Assembly (NCBI RefSeq): GCF_016907235.1
Contig: NZ_JAFBBO010000001.1
Span: 1,550,001-1,614,000 of the forward strand
Source: Oerskovia jenensis
Lineage (GTDB): Bacteria; Actinomycetota; Actinomycetes; Actinomycetales; Cellulomonadaceae
DNA: 64,000 nt
Direction: 5' to 3'
Shown here one piece after another: positions 25,311 through 33,492 of this stretch (its first letter is position 1; each line of letters begins with the position of its first letter). The notes under the pieces are model-generated. The model was not told where the DNA came from. It saw only the letters and a list, made by a program, of their open reading frames with translations, and ran no database searches. The position numbers and the translations under genes were made by a program.

Positions 25311-25330
25311 CCAGCCCATCCATGGGCCGG
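25311..25330 (-). promoter_or_regulatory. Flagellin leader hairpin with GGA loop (copy 3)
   Basis: Same hairpin as copies 1 and 2, kept although the bases just upstream differ. Confidence 0.5.
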
Positions 25331-25339
25331 TCGACCAGA

Positions 25340-25369
25340 ACTGTCGGCAGTCACGGCACGGCCGTCAGG
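25340..25369 (-). promoter_or_regulatory. Sigma-28-like promoter of flagellin copy 3
   Basis: CCTGAC, 15 bases, GCCGACAGT on the minus strand. The spacer differs from the other flagellin copies while the two boxes are kept. Confidence 0.65.
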
Positions 25370-25417
25370 AGCCGACCGGGTGAGATTCTTCCCGCTCCGT
25401 CGCGCTCGTCCTCCGGG

Positions 25418-26218
25418 TCAGGAGGCTGCGGGGGTGGGCCAGGCGGCGCGGCGCGTGGCTCCGCCCGCGACCCTGTCCCCCACCTCGGCCAGGTACTCGC
25501 GGCGGCGCGCGGACAAGGGAGCCGCGGAGCCTCGGACCTCCCGGTCCGAGTAGTGCGCCTCGAGGCCCTCGCGCAGCAGGCGGACCGCCTCGATCCGCGC
25601 GTGCGACACGGTCGAGTGGCCGATGCCCAGCTCCTCGGCGAGCGCCCCCACGGTGCGGCCGGCGAAGTAGACCTCCTCGACGATGTACCGGAGCTGGTCC
25701 GGGAGCGCCGCGACGGCTTCGCGCACGACGTGCCGCTCCTCGGTCGCGAGCACCTGCTCCTCGGGGCTCGGGGCGTCGAGCACGACGTGCTCGTACATGG
25801 TGTCGTCGACCGCGACGATCGAGCGTCCGGCATCGTCTCGGATCCCCCGGACGTCCGCGACCGTGACCCCCATCGCCTCGGCGACCTGGACGTCGGTGGC
25901 CGGCCGTCCCAGCGACGCGGTGAGGGCCGCCTCGACCGTGCCGAGCTCCTTGATCCGTCGGCGGGCCGAGCGCGGTGCCCAGTCCTGGGAGCGCAGCTCG
26001 TCCGAGAGCGCACCGACGATGCGCCGCCGGGCGTAGGCGCCGAAAGGCACGCCCCGGTCGGGGTCGTAGGCCGTGGCGGCGGTCGTCAGGGCGATCGCAC
26101 CCACCGATGCGAGGTCTTCACGGGAGAGATGGTCCGCTCGGGCGCACAGGTCCGACACGAGGAAGCCGACGAGGGCAAGGTTGTCGACGACGAGAGCGTT
26201 GCGCTCGGTGAGGTTCAC
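25418..26218 (-). CDS. fliA: FliA-type flagellar RNA polymerase sigma factor
   Basis: A sigma-28 family factor for late flagellar genes. The GTG at 26218 (AAAGGTG upstream) gives 266 residues, close to FliA/WhiG length. Region 2 is seen at LSREDLASVGAIALTTAATAY and DPDRGVPFGAYARRRIVGAL; region 3 at RIKELGTVEAAL; region 4 at LPDQLRYIVEEVYFAG and the helix-turn-helix LAEELGIGHSTVSHARIEA. It sits between the flagellin genes and divergent flgN. No anti-sigma factor FlgM gene is seen in the window. Confidence 0.93.
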   Translation of the reverse strand: MNLTERNALVVDNLALVGFLVSDLCARADHLSREDLASVGAIALTTAATAYDPDRGVPFGAYARRRIVGALSDELRSQDWAPRSARRRIKELGTVEAALTASLGRPATDVQVAEAMGVTVADVRGIRDDAGRSIVAVDDTMYEHVVLDAPSPEEQVLATEERHVVREAVAALPDQLRYIVEEVYFAGRTVGALAEELGIGHSTVSHARIEAVRLLREGLEAHYSDREVRGSAAPLSARRREYLAEVGDRVAGGATRRAAWPTPAAS

Positions 26219-26231
26219 GCCGAAGCACCTT

Positions 26232-26253
26232 TCTGCTGGGCATCTGCTGGGCA
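26232..26253 (-). repeat. Tandem 11-bp repeat in the fliA leader
   Basis: TCTGCTGGGCA occurs twice head to tail on the plus strand, 14 bases from the fliA start. It could be a regulator site or chance. Confidence 0.4.
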
Positions 26254-26353
26254 CCTGCGGTCGTCCGACCCGGCAGGACCCCGGGACGGACGCTGTGAGG
26301 CACGCGGTCACGACCGCGTCATGAACACCCATGCGGATCGGTCGACGATCAGT

Positions 26354-26383
26354 CGCCACATCCGGGCGGCGGCGGCCGACAGT
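26354..26383 (+). promoter_or_regulatory. Sigma-28-like promoter of flgN-flgK-flgL-fliW
   Basis: CGCCAC, 15 bases, GCCGACAGT on the plus strand, 65 bases before flgN. The -10 box is identical to the flagellin promoters although the DNA is otherwise unrelated and on the opposite strand. Confidence 0.65.
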
Positions 26384-26448
26384 GCTCACCGAGCGGGCTT
26401 CGCGCCTGCCGCCCCGACCGACCACCGCGCACGTAAGGGAGAGCCGCC

Positions 26449-26937
26449 TTGGGCCCTCAGGAGCTGTCGACCCTGTTGTGGCGAGAGCGGGAGCTGCTGG
26501 AGATGCTGCTCTTCAAGCTCGAGGAGGAGCAGCTGCTCCTCACGGCCGGCCGCACCCGCTGGCTCGCGCACGCCAACCGTGAGGTCGAGACGGTCATGGA
26601 GAAGGTGCGCGAGGCGACCCTCGTGCGCACCGTGGCCTCGGAGACGGTCGCCTCCTCCTGGGGGTTGTCGCCCGACGCGACGCTGCGTGAGATCGCGGCC
26701 TCCGCGCCGAGCACCGGTCCCTGGCGCGAGATCTTCGAGGGACACCTCACGGGGCTCACCGAGCTGACGGTGCGCATCAAGACCGTGCGCGACACCAACA
26801 CCCAGATCGTCAACCACGCCTCGCGCTCGACGCAGGAGACCCTCGCGACGCTCGGCGGTGAGGCGCGTACCTACGACGCGACCGGCGCCGCCACCGCGCA
26901 GTCCACCGTCGCCCGCCTCTTCGACACGATCCTGTAA
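26449..26937 (+). CDS. flgN: FlgN, chaperone for hook-associated proteins
   Basis: FlgN escorts FlgK and FlgL to the export gate. The 162-residue product is helical, with the typical N-terminal helix (LSTLLWRERELLEMLLFKLEEEQ) and a C-terminal helix (RIKTVRDTNTQIVNHASRS). The start is a TTG at 26449 after AAGGGAGAGCC; no nearby ATG or GTG fits. It lies 13 bases upstream of flgK, its client gene. Confidence 0.88.
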   Translation: MGPQELSTLLWRERELLEMLLFKLEEEQLLLTAGRTRWLAHANREVETVMEKVREATLVRTVASETVASSWGLSPDATLREIAASAPSTGPWREIFEGHLTGLTELTVRIKTVRDTNTQIVNHASRSTQETLATLGGEARTYDATGAATAQSTVARLFDTIL

Positions 26938-26950
26938 GGAACCGCGCCCC

Positions 26951-28372
26951 ATGAGCTCGTTCGCCATCCTCAACACCGCCCGCCAGGGACTGAACGCCGC
27001 ACAGGCCGGTCTCGACGTGACCGGCCAGAACGTGGCCAACCTCAACACGAACGGCTACACGCGTCAGCGCGTCCAGCAGTCGTCCGTCGCGCCGCTGACC
27101 GAGATGGGTCTGGCCCGCTTCGCCCAGCCCGTGCGCAACGGCCAGGGCGTGAGCATCGACGGCGTCGCCCGGCTCGGGAACCTCTTCCTCGAGTCGCGCG
27201 TCCGGCAGACGGCGTCGAGCGAGGGGTACTCCGTGGTGCGCGCCACGGCCTTCACCGCGGTCGAGGACATCCACGGCGAGCCCTCGGACACCGGGTTGTC
27301 CGCGACCCTGCAGTCGTTCTGGAGCGGCTGGCAGGACGTCGCGAACTCTCCCGGGAAGGAGGCCCAGGCGCGCGTGGTCATCGAGCGCGCGGTGGGCATC
27401 GTCGACCGCCTCGTCGCGGGTCGCGCCGAGGTCGCCGGGCAGTGGCAGCAGTCCCGCGCGAGCGCGTCCGCCCTCGTGACGGAGATCAACGCGATGGCGG
27501 ACAAGGTCGCGGCGCTCAACGCGCAGATCCGCGACTCCGCGGGTCAGGGCGTGTCCTCCAACGAGCTCGTGGACCACCGCAACCAGGTGACGGCCTCGCT
27601 CGCGCAGCTCGCCGGGGCTCAGGCGAGCACGAGCCCGGACGGCACGGTCAGCGTCCTGCTGGGAGGCAACCTGCTGGTCGACGGCACCACGGCGAACCCG
27701 GTCAAGCTGGTCGGCTCCCAGTCGATGGACGGCACCACGGGGGATCCCGTGCGGCTCGAGTGGGCGCACCGTGCGGGTGCGCAGGTCGCCCTGGAGGGCG
27801 GGGACCTCGCAGGACACCTGTCAGCCCTGGCCCCCGCGTCCTCCGGTGGCGTGTACGCGCAGGCCGCGGCAGGCTACGACGCCCTCGCCACGAAGCTCGC
27901 CACCCAGGTCAACGCGCTCCACACGACGGGCCGGACGACGACCGGTGCGACGGGGGGCGACTTCTTCGTGTTCGACGCGAGCAAGCCCCCGGCCTCGGGT
28001 ATCAAGGTCGCGATCACCGACCCCGCCCAGATCGCCGCCGGCGGTGGCACCAACGGCGCGCTCGACGGGTCGATCGCCGACAAGATCTCGCGCCTGGGCG
28101 TCGCGGCCGACGGTCCGGACGCCGCCTGGTCGGCACACGTCGCGCAGATCGCGGTGAAGGCGAGCTCGGCGACGTACGACGCGAAGCTCGCGACCATCGC
28201 GTCGACCGCCGCGTTCTCCGACCTCCTGTCGAACTCGGCCGTCTCGCTCGACGAGGAGACGGTGAACCTCGTCCAGTACCAGCACGCCTACCAGGGTGCC
28301 GCGCGCGTTCTCACCGCGGTCGACGAGATGCTCGACCAGCTCATCAACCGCACGGGCCGCGTGGGCCTGTGA
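26951..28372 (+). CDS. flgK: FlgK, hook-filament junction protein 1
   Basis: FlgK forms the first junction zone between hook and filament. The ATG at 26951 gives 473 residues with the rod/hook-type N-terminus (LNTARQGLNAAQAGLDVTGQ; VANLNTNGYTRQRV) and the C-terminal flagellin-like helix (AVSLDEETVNLVQYQHAYQ; RVLTAVDEMLDQLINRTGRVG). Second gene of the flgN operon. Confidence 0.97.
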   Translation: MSSFAILNTARQGLNAAQAGLDVTGQNVANLNTNGYTRQRVQQSSVAPLTEMGLARFAQPVRNGQGVSIDGVARLGNLFLESRVRQTASSEGYSVVRATAFTAVEDIHGEPSDTGLSATLQSFWSGWQDVANSPGKEAQARVVIERAVGIVDRLVAGRAEVAGQWQQSRASASALVTEINAMADKVAALNAQIRDSAGQGVSSNELVDHRNQVTASLAQLAGAQASTSPDGTVSVLLGGNLLVDGTTANPVKLVGSQSMDGTTGDPVRLEWAHRAGAQVALEGGDLAGHLSALAPASSGGVYAQAAAGYDALATKLATQVNALHTTGRTTTGATGGDFFVFDASKPPASGIKVAITDPAQIAAGGGTNGALDGSIADKISRLGVAADGPDAAWSAHVAQIAVKASSATYDAKLATIASTAAFSDLLSNSAVSLDEETVNLVQYQHAYQGAARVLTAVDEMLDQLINRTGRVGL

Positions 28373-28440
28373 TCCTCCAGAACCGTCCGCCTCGTCGGCC
28401 AGCCAGCCCGCTCGCCCGACCTGCCTCCTAGGGGAGAACC

Positions 28441-29316
28441 GTGCGCATCACCAACCAGATGCAGGCCTCGTTCGTCACACGAAGCATGCAGGCCAACCTC
28501 GCCCGGATGGCCGAGCTCCAGGAGCAGGGCACGTCCGGGCGCAAGCTCGTCCGCGCGTCGAGCGACCCGTCCGCGGCGGCCGACGCCCTGTCCGTCCGCA
28601 ACCAGCTCGCGACCGAGAAGCAGTACCAGCGCAACATCGAGAACGGTGACGGCTGGCTCTCGACGCTCGACTCGGCGCTCAAGTCCGTCACGGACGTCGT
28701 CCAACGCGTGCGCGACCTGGTCATGCAGGGCGCCTCGGACACGGCGTCGCCCGACGCGCGCGAGGCCATCGCGATCGAGCTCGACGAGCTGCGCTCGGAG
28801 CTGCTGCGTCAGTCGAACACCACGTTCCTGGGACGCAGCGTGTTCGCCGGCACGTCCGACGAGGGCGTCGCGTTCCGCGACGACTACACCTTCACCGGTG
28901 TCCCCGGCAGCACCGTCGAGCGGCGCATAGGCGCCGACTCGACCGTGCAGGTCGACATCGACGGCACCGCGGTCTTCGGCACCGGACCGGACTCCGTCTT
29001 CGCCCTCCTCGACACGGTCGTGGCCGACCTACGGGCCGGGACGAACGTCAGGAGCCACCTCGGGGCCGTGGACTCCCGGCTGTCCGCCGTCCTGACCCAG
29101 CACACCACCGTGGGCGCCCGCCAGAACCAGCTCGAACGCGCCACGGACACCAACGCCGACTCCCAGCTCGCGCTCAAGACGCAGCGTGCCGGGATCGAGG
29201 ACGCCGACATCGCCGAGATCGCGATCGACCTCCAGCTCAAGCAGGTCGCCTACCAGGCGACCCTGAGCATCGGTTCGAACATCCTCCAGCCCACCCTCAT
29301 GGACTACCTCCGCTGA
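28441..29316 (+). CDS. flgL: FlgL, hook-filament junction protein 3
   Basis: FlgL is the second junction protein, related to flagellin. The 291-residue product begins RITNQMQASFVTRSMQANL, keeps the flagellin-like SSDPSAAADALSVRNQL segment, and ends in AYQATLSIGSNILQPTLMDYLR. Start is GTG at 28441 after AGGGGAGAACC. Its stop overlaps the fliW ATG (TGATG). Confidence 0.96.
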   Translation: MRITNQMQASFVTRSMQANLARMAELQEQGTSGRKLVRASSDPSAAADALSVRNQLATEKQYQRNIENGDGWLSTLDSALKSVTDVVQRVRDLVMQGASDTASPDAREAIAIELDELRSELLRQSNTTFLGRSVFAGTSDEGVAFRDDYTFTGVPGSTVERRIGADSTVQVDIDGTAVFGTGPDSVFALLDTVVADLRAGTNVRSHLGAVDSRLSAVLTQHTTVGARQNQLERATDTNADSQLALKTQRAGIEDADIAEIAIDLQLKQVAYQATLSIGSNILQPTLMDYLR

Positions 29317-29681
29317 TGACCACCATCACCTTCGTCACCTCGCCCCCGGGTCTGTCGGCCCGTCGCTTCGAGCTGCTCGAGGAGCAGTCCGACGGCGTCT
29401 TCACGCTGGCGGCGCTCGACGTCCCCGGCGTCGAGCTCCTCGTCGTCGACCCGGGCCGCTTCGTACCCGGCTACGCGCCCGCGATCCCCGCGGGTGACCT
29501 CGCACTCATCGGGGCGTCCGACCTGGACCCCGTGGTCCTCGTCGTCGCGAGCGCACGCGACGGTGTCGTGAGCGTCAACCTCATGGCACCGGTCCTGGTG
29601 CACCCGGACACGGGTGCCGCGATCCAGACGATCCTCGACGGCCAGGGCCTGGACCTGCGTCGAGAGCTCGCGCCCCTCTGA
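29316..29681 (+). CDS. fliW: FliW, flagellin-binding antagonist of CsrA
   Basis: FliW senses cytoplasmic flagellin and inhibits the translational repressor CsrA when flagellin is exported. The 121-residue product has the family features LLVVDPGRFVPGYAPAIP and VSVNLMAPVLVHPDTG, then the C-terminal QTILDGQGLDLRREL. It is coupled to flgL. In many bacteria csrA is the next gene; here a strong terminator follows and no csrA is in the window. Confidence 0.92.
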   Translation: MTTITFVTSPPGLSARRFELLEEQSDGVFTLAALDVPGVELLVVDPGRFVPGYAPAIPAGDLALIGASDLDPVVLVVASARDGVVSVNLMAPVLVHPDTGAAIQTILDGQGLDLRRELAPL

Positions 29682-29704
29682 CCCCAGCCTGCACGCTCCT
29701 CGCA

Positions 29705-29750
29705 CGCGCAGAGAGGCCCGTCCGGTCACCCGGACGGGCCTCTCTGCGCG
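29705..29750. terminator. Bidirectional terminator between fliW and the chemotaxis genes
   Basis: A perfect 21-bp inverted repeat (29705-29725 and 29730-29750) with a TCAC loop. It lies between the convergent ends of fliW and the gene at 29767. Confidence 0.92.
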
Positions 29751-29766
29751 CGGGAGGCGTGGACGG

Positions 29767-30252
29767 CTACCGCAGGACGACCGTGTAGGCGCCCCCGCCG
29801 TAGCCCGCGACGTCGACCGTGGCATCGAGGCGACGCCCCGTGCTGCGCAGGAACGACGTGGCCGTACCCGGCAACGCGGCCCGGGTCGAGTCGAAGACGT
29901 CGGCCAGGACCAGGTGCGGTGCGTCCTGGGTGTTGAACAGCCCGGCCGTGACGTTGAGGACCTCGGAGACGTTCTCGAGCAGCACGTCGCTGAGCCTCCC
30001 GTCCGCCGCGGCGTCCTTCGCGGGACCGGGGGGCATGAGTCCGATCGAGGCCCCGAGGTACGCCCCCAGAGGGACGTCGACCGCGACCACGGCCTCGACC
30101 TGACCGCGGTTGCTCAGGTAGGTGGCCACGACGAGCCCCTTCGTCTCGGGCGTCATGAGCCCGCCGGCGGGCACGGCCGTGCACGCACGGCCGACCAACC
30201 CTGCGTACAGGTCCTTGATCTCCTTGAGCTGGGGCAGGGGCGTGGTGGTCAC
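29767..30252 (-). CDS. CheC/CheX-like protein at the end of the chemotaxis cluster
   Basis: The 161-residue product has LSDVLLENVSEVLNVTAGLFN, in which EVLN fits the ExxN active-site pattern of the CheC/CheX/FliY phosphatases of CheY-P. Overall similarity is weak and only one such motif is seen, so activity is uncertain. Start is GTG at 30252 with a good SD (GGAGGACC). It is the last gene of the minus-strand chemotaxis series, 62 bases after cheY. Confidence 0.55.
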   Translation of the reverse strand: MTTTPLPQLKEIKDLYAGLVGRACTAVPAGGLMTPETKGLVVATYLSNRGQVEAVVAVDVPLGAYLGASIGLMPPGPAKDAAADGRLSDVLLENVSEVLNVTAGLFNTQDAPHLVLADVFDSTRAALPGTATSFLRSTGRRLDATVDVAGYGGGAYTVVLR

Positions 30253-30314
30253 GAGTTCGGTCCTCCGGGGTCGATCGGTGGGTGGTGCGCTGGGGGGGTG
30301 CGCAGGTGGTGCGG

Positions 30315-30677
30315 TCAGCGGAAGTGCGGACGCAGCGCCGACTCGAACGTGCCGGCGTCGAAGGGCTTGGCGATGAGGAACAGCGCCCCCTCGCTCTCGG
30401 CGAGCTCGCGCATCTGCGGCGAACCCTCCGACGTGACGAAGCCGAACGGGACGCTCGAACCTCCCGCACGCAGGGCGCGCAGGAAGTCGATCCCGTTCAT
30501 CTCGGGCATGTTCCAGTCCGACAGGACGAGGTCGGGCTCCTCGGAGCGCGTCAGCGCGAGCGCCTCCGCGCCGTCCCCGGCCTGGACGACGTCCCAGTCG
30601 CCGTAGCCGGCCTGACGCAGCGTGCGCAGGACGATCTGCCGCATGACGCGGCTGTCGTCGGCGACGAGGACTCTCAC
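30315..30677 (-). CDS. cheY: CheY-type single-domain response regulator (copy 1)
   Basis: A 120-residue receiver domain: acidic pair in LVADDSRVMRQ, phospho-acceptor Asp in LVLSDWNMPEMNGIDF, Ser/Thr in FVTSEG and Lys in LIAKPFD. It should carry the signal from CheA to the motor. Start is GTG at 30677 overlapping the cheX-like stop (GTGA). There is a second cheY two genes upstream; which one binds the switch is unknown. Confidence 0.93.
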   Translation of the reverse strand: MRVLVADDSRVMRQIVLRTLRQAGYGDWDVVQAGDGAEALALTRSEEPDLVLSDWNMPEMNGIDFLRALRAGGSSVPFGFVTSEGSPQMRELAESEGALFLIAKPFDAGTFESALRPHFR

Positions 30678-31144
30678 AGGTCTTCTCCGTTCGTCGAGGT
30701 CCAGAGCTGGATGAGGATCGGGCCGCCCCACCAGAGCAGCGCCTGCTCGTGGTCGGCGGGTCGGGCAGCGGTCGGCTCGACGTGGCCGACCTCGGGCAGC
30801 GTCAGGGACGACCCCTCCGGCAGCATGGCCTTGAGGTTCCCGCCGACGACGTTCGCCACCTCCCCGAGCGCGTCCTGGACGTCCTCGAGCGTCACGGGCT
30901 CGTCGTCCTCCTTGAGCAGGAGCGAGCGAGCCAGACGGTCCGCGGTCTCGCGGGCCGTGACGACCAGGGTGCGCGAGACCGCCGGGCCGACGATGTCGAC
31001 CCAGGCGTACAGGGGGTCGAGGATCGGCTCCTCGAGGGCCTCCATGGGCAGGAGCAACCCTGGCTCGCCGTCGACCATCGCGGTGAACAGGTCCTGCGCC
31101 ATCGGGACGACGCTCTGTGCGAGCGTCGAGGTGGTGTCGGTCAT
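30674..31144 (-). CDS. cheX: CheX-like chemotaxis phosphatase candidate
   Basis: The 156-residue product has DVQDALGEVANVVGGNLKAMLPEG, in which EVAN fits the ExxN motif and GGNLK the following turn of CheC/CheX proteins, which remove phosphate from CheY-P. It lies between two cheY genes and overlaps both by four bases, which supports that role. No CheZ or CheD gene is seen. Confidence 0.75.
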   Translation of the reverse strand: MTDTTSTLAQSVVPMAQDLFTAMVDGEPGLLLPMEALEEPILDPLYAWVDIVGPAVSRTLVVTARETADRLARSLLLKEDDEPVTLEDVQDALGEVANVVGGNLKAMLPEGSSLTLPEVGHVEPTAARPADHEQALLWWGGPILIQLWTSTNGEDL

Positions 31145-31524
31145 GCGAGCTCCTTCTGCGGCAGCAGCCCGAGCATGTCGAGCTTCGCCTCGAGCGCATC
31201 AGGGGTGAACGGCTTGATGAGGTACTCGTGCGCCCCGGCCGCGAGGGCGCGCACGATCTGGTTCTGCTCGGACTCGGTCGTGACCATCATGAGCGTGAGG
31301 TCGCGCCAGTCCCGGCGCTTGCGGACCTCCTGGACGAGCTCCAGGCCGTCCATCACGGGCATGTTCCAGTCGACGCACGCCAGGTCGAAGCGTTCACCGG
31401 CCTCGAGCAGGTCGAGCGCTGCGCGCCCGTCCCCCGCCTCGGCGATCTCGAAGCCGAGACCCTTCAACGTCGACGCGACGATGCGGCGCATCACGCGCGA
31501 GTCGTCGATCACCAGCGCTCTCAT
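31141..31524 (-). CDS. cheY: CheY-type single-domain response regulator (copy 2)
   Basis: A 127-residue receiver domain from the ATG at 31524: LVIDDSRVMRRIV, Asp in LACVDWNMPVMDGLEL, Thr in MMVTTESE, and Lys in YLIKPFTPDALE. It resembles CheY closely. It overlaps cheR and the cheX-like gene by four bases each, so the group is tightly coupled. Confidence 0.94.
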   Translation of the reverse strand: MRALVIDDSRVMRRIVASTLKGLGFEIAEAGDGRAALDLLEAGERFDLACVDWNMPVMDGLELVQEVRKRRDWRDLTLMMVTTESEQNQIVRALAAGAHEYLIKPFTPDALEAKLDMLGLLPQKELA

Positions 31525-32333
31525 GCGCTGCCTCCTCGGAGTCGGTAGATGGAGCCGTGTGCGCCGTCGACGCGTTCCCACGCGGGATCGACACCGACGG
31601 TCGTCTCGGCGGCACCCAGGATCAGGTAGCCGCCAGGTCTCACCCGGCTACGGAGCCGGGCGAGGATCGACTGCTTGGTGGGCATGTCGAAGTAGATGAG
31701 GACGTTGCGCAGGAAGACCACGTCGAACGTCCCGACGCCCGGAGGCGGCGTGAGCAGGTTGTGCTTCTCGAACGTCAGGTTCCGCCGCAGGGCGGGATCG
31801 ACCTCCCACTCCGCGCCCGCCCGCCGGAAGTGGCGGACGAGCATCGGGGCGGGCAGGCCACGGTTGACCTCGAGCTGGCTGTACCGGCCGCCGCGGGCAC
31901 GGTCGAGCACCTGCGCGTTGATGTCGGTCGCGAGGATCCGGAAGCGGTGGTGCCCGTACTCGGCCAGGACCATCGCGATGCTGTAGGGCTCCTGGCCCGT
32001 CGAGCACGCAGCGGACCAGATCGAGAGATCGGCGTCGCCGTGGGCCGGCAGGACGACCCGGCGCAGGGCCGTGAACGGTGACGTGTCGCGGAACCACGAC
32101 GTCTCGTTGGTCGTCATGGCCTCGACCACGCGCACGACCTCCAGTCTCGAGCCGGTGCGCACGTATCGCTGCACGTACTGCTCGACGGCGTCGATCCCGT
32201 GCAGGCCCTTCTCCCGGGCCAGCGGGCCGAGGCGCGACTCGACGAGGTACTCCTTGCCGGGCGCGAGCTGGATCGCGCTGTGCCGACGGACCAGGTCGCT
32301 CACGAACGCGAACGACTGGGTGGACACGGTCAT
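31521..32333 (-). CDS. cheR: CheR, chemotaxis receptor methyltransferase
   Basis: CheR methylates MCP glutamates with S-adenosylmethionine for adaptation. From the ATG at 32333 the product is 270 residues with the N-terminal helical domain, the motif MTTNETSWFRDTSPF, the SAM-site region WSAACSTGQEPYSIAM and LATDINAQVLDRAR, and FDVVFLRNVLIYFD. It overlaps cheB by ATGA. Confidence 0.96.
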   Translation of the reverse strand: MTVSTQSFAFVSDLVRRHSAIQLAPGKEYLVESRLGPLAREKGLHGIDAVEQYVQRYVRTGSRLEVVRVVEAMTTNETSWFRDTSPFTALRRVVLPAHGDADLSIWSAACSTGQEPYSIAMVLAEYGHHRFRILATDINAQVLDRARGGRYSQLEVNRGLPAPMLVRHFRRAGAEWEVDPALRRNLTFEKHNLLTPPPGVGTFDVVFLRNVLIYFDMPTKQSILARLRSRVRPGGYLILGAAETTVGVDPAWERVDGAHGSIYRLRGGSA

Positions 32334-33391
32334 GCGCGTGCTCCTTCGGTCGCCGAGACGACGGCGCGGGCGAGGTGGTCGAGCGGGAGGACCTGGTGGG
32401 CGTGCCCTGCGGTGACCACGGCACCAGGCATCCCCCACACGACGGACGACTGCTCGTCCTGGGCGATCACGTGCCCGCCGGCCCCCGCGACCGCTCCGGC
32501 GCCGTCGCGGCCGTCCGAGCCCATGCCGGTCAGCACGAGCGCGAGCAGGTCGCCCCCGAGCACCTGCACCGCGGACCGGAACAGCACGTCGACGGACGGA
32601 CGGGTGAAGTTGACGGGTGGTCCGTCGGTGACGGTGGCCGCCAGGCTCGCACCGCGGCGCACGACCTCCAGGTGTCGTCCACCGGGCGCGAGGTAGGCGT
32701 GGCCCGGGGCGAGGATCTCGCCCCCGACGGCTTCGACCACGGTCGTCGGGCCCTCGCGGTCGAGACGCTCCGCGAGCTGGCGGGTGAAGACGGGCGGCAT
32801 GTGCTGGACCAGGAGGACCGGCACGGACAAGGGTTCCCGGATCGCCGAGAAGATCCTCCGCAACGCGTCGGGCCCCCCGGTCGAGGAGCCGACGACCACG
32901 GCCCGGACCGGGCGGTCGGGGGCGGCGCGACGGGTCGTGACCACGGGGGCCGCAGGCGCACCGAGGCGCCCCGCGAGGGGCCTGCGCGCCTGCGGCACGA
33001 GCGCCTTGATCTTGGGGACGAGCTCGAGTCCCACGCGTTCGAGCGCGGACTGCACCGAGCCCGTGCCGCTCGGCTTCGTCACGTAGTCCGTCGCGCCCGC
33101 GGTGAGCGCGTCGAGCGTCGCCCCCGCTCCGCGCTCGGTGAGCGTCGAGAACATGATCACGGGCATGCGGCGCCCCGCGGCGCGCAGCGCGCGCACCGTC
33201 TCGATGCCGTCGAGCACAGGCATCTCGATGTCGAGCGTGATCAGGTCGGGCTCGAGCTGCTCGACCTTGGCCAGCGCGAGGCGGCCGTCGGCGGCGGTCC
33301 CCACGACCGTGATCTCGGGATCCCGTTCGAGGGTCTGCGTGACGAGGCGCCGGATGACGACCGAGTCGTCCACGACGAGCACGCGGATCAC
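32330..33391 (-). CDS. cheB: CheB, receptor methylesterase/response regulator
   Basis: CheB removes methyl groups from MCPs and can deamidate them. The 353-residue product has a receiver domain (VLVVDDSVVIRR; LITLDIEMPVLDGIE), a linker, and the methylesterase domain with catalytic Ser in VVVGSSTGGPDALR, His in LLVQHMPPVFT and Asp in LTGMGSDGRDGA. Start is GTG at 33391 after GAGGAGGT. Confidence 0.97.
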   Translation of the reverse strand: MIRVLVVDDSVVIRRLVTQTLERDPEITVVGTAADGRLALAKVEQLEPDLITLDIEMPVLDGIETVRALRAAGRRMPVIMFSTLTERGAGATLDALTAGATDYVTKPSGTGSVQSALERVGLELVPKIKALVPQARRPLAGRLGAPAAPVVTTRRAAPDRPVRAVVVGSSTGGPDALRRIFSAIREPLSVPVLLVQHMPPVFTRQLAERLDREGPTTVVEAVGGEILAPGHAYLAPGGRHLEVVRRGASLAATVTDGPPVNFTRPSVDVLFRSAVQVLGGDLLALVLTGMGSDGRDGAGAVAGAGGHVIAQDEQSSVVWGMPGAVVTAGHAHQVLPLDHLARAVVSATEGARA

Positions 33392-33421
33392 GTGCGACCT
33401 CCTCGTGCGCAGGGCAGGGCT

Positions 33422-33465
33422 GCGCGCCCGGTCGGGCACCCTGTGAGGTGCCCGACCGGGCGCGC
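33422..33465 (-). terminator. Terminator hairpin between mcp copy 1 and cheB
   Basis: A perfect 19-bp inverted repeat (33422-33440 and 33447-33465) with a six-base loop, 28 bases beyond the mcp stop. Confidence 0.88.
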
Positions 33466-33492
33466 GGCCGAAGTGCTGTCGCTCACCGGCGC

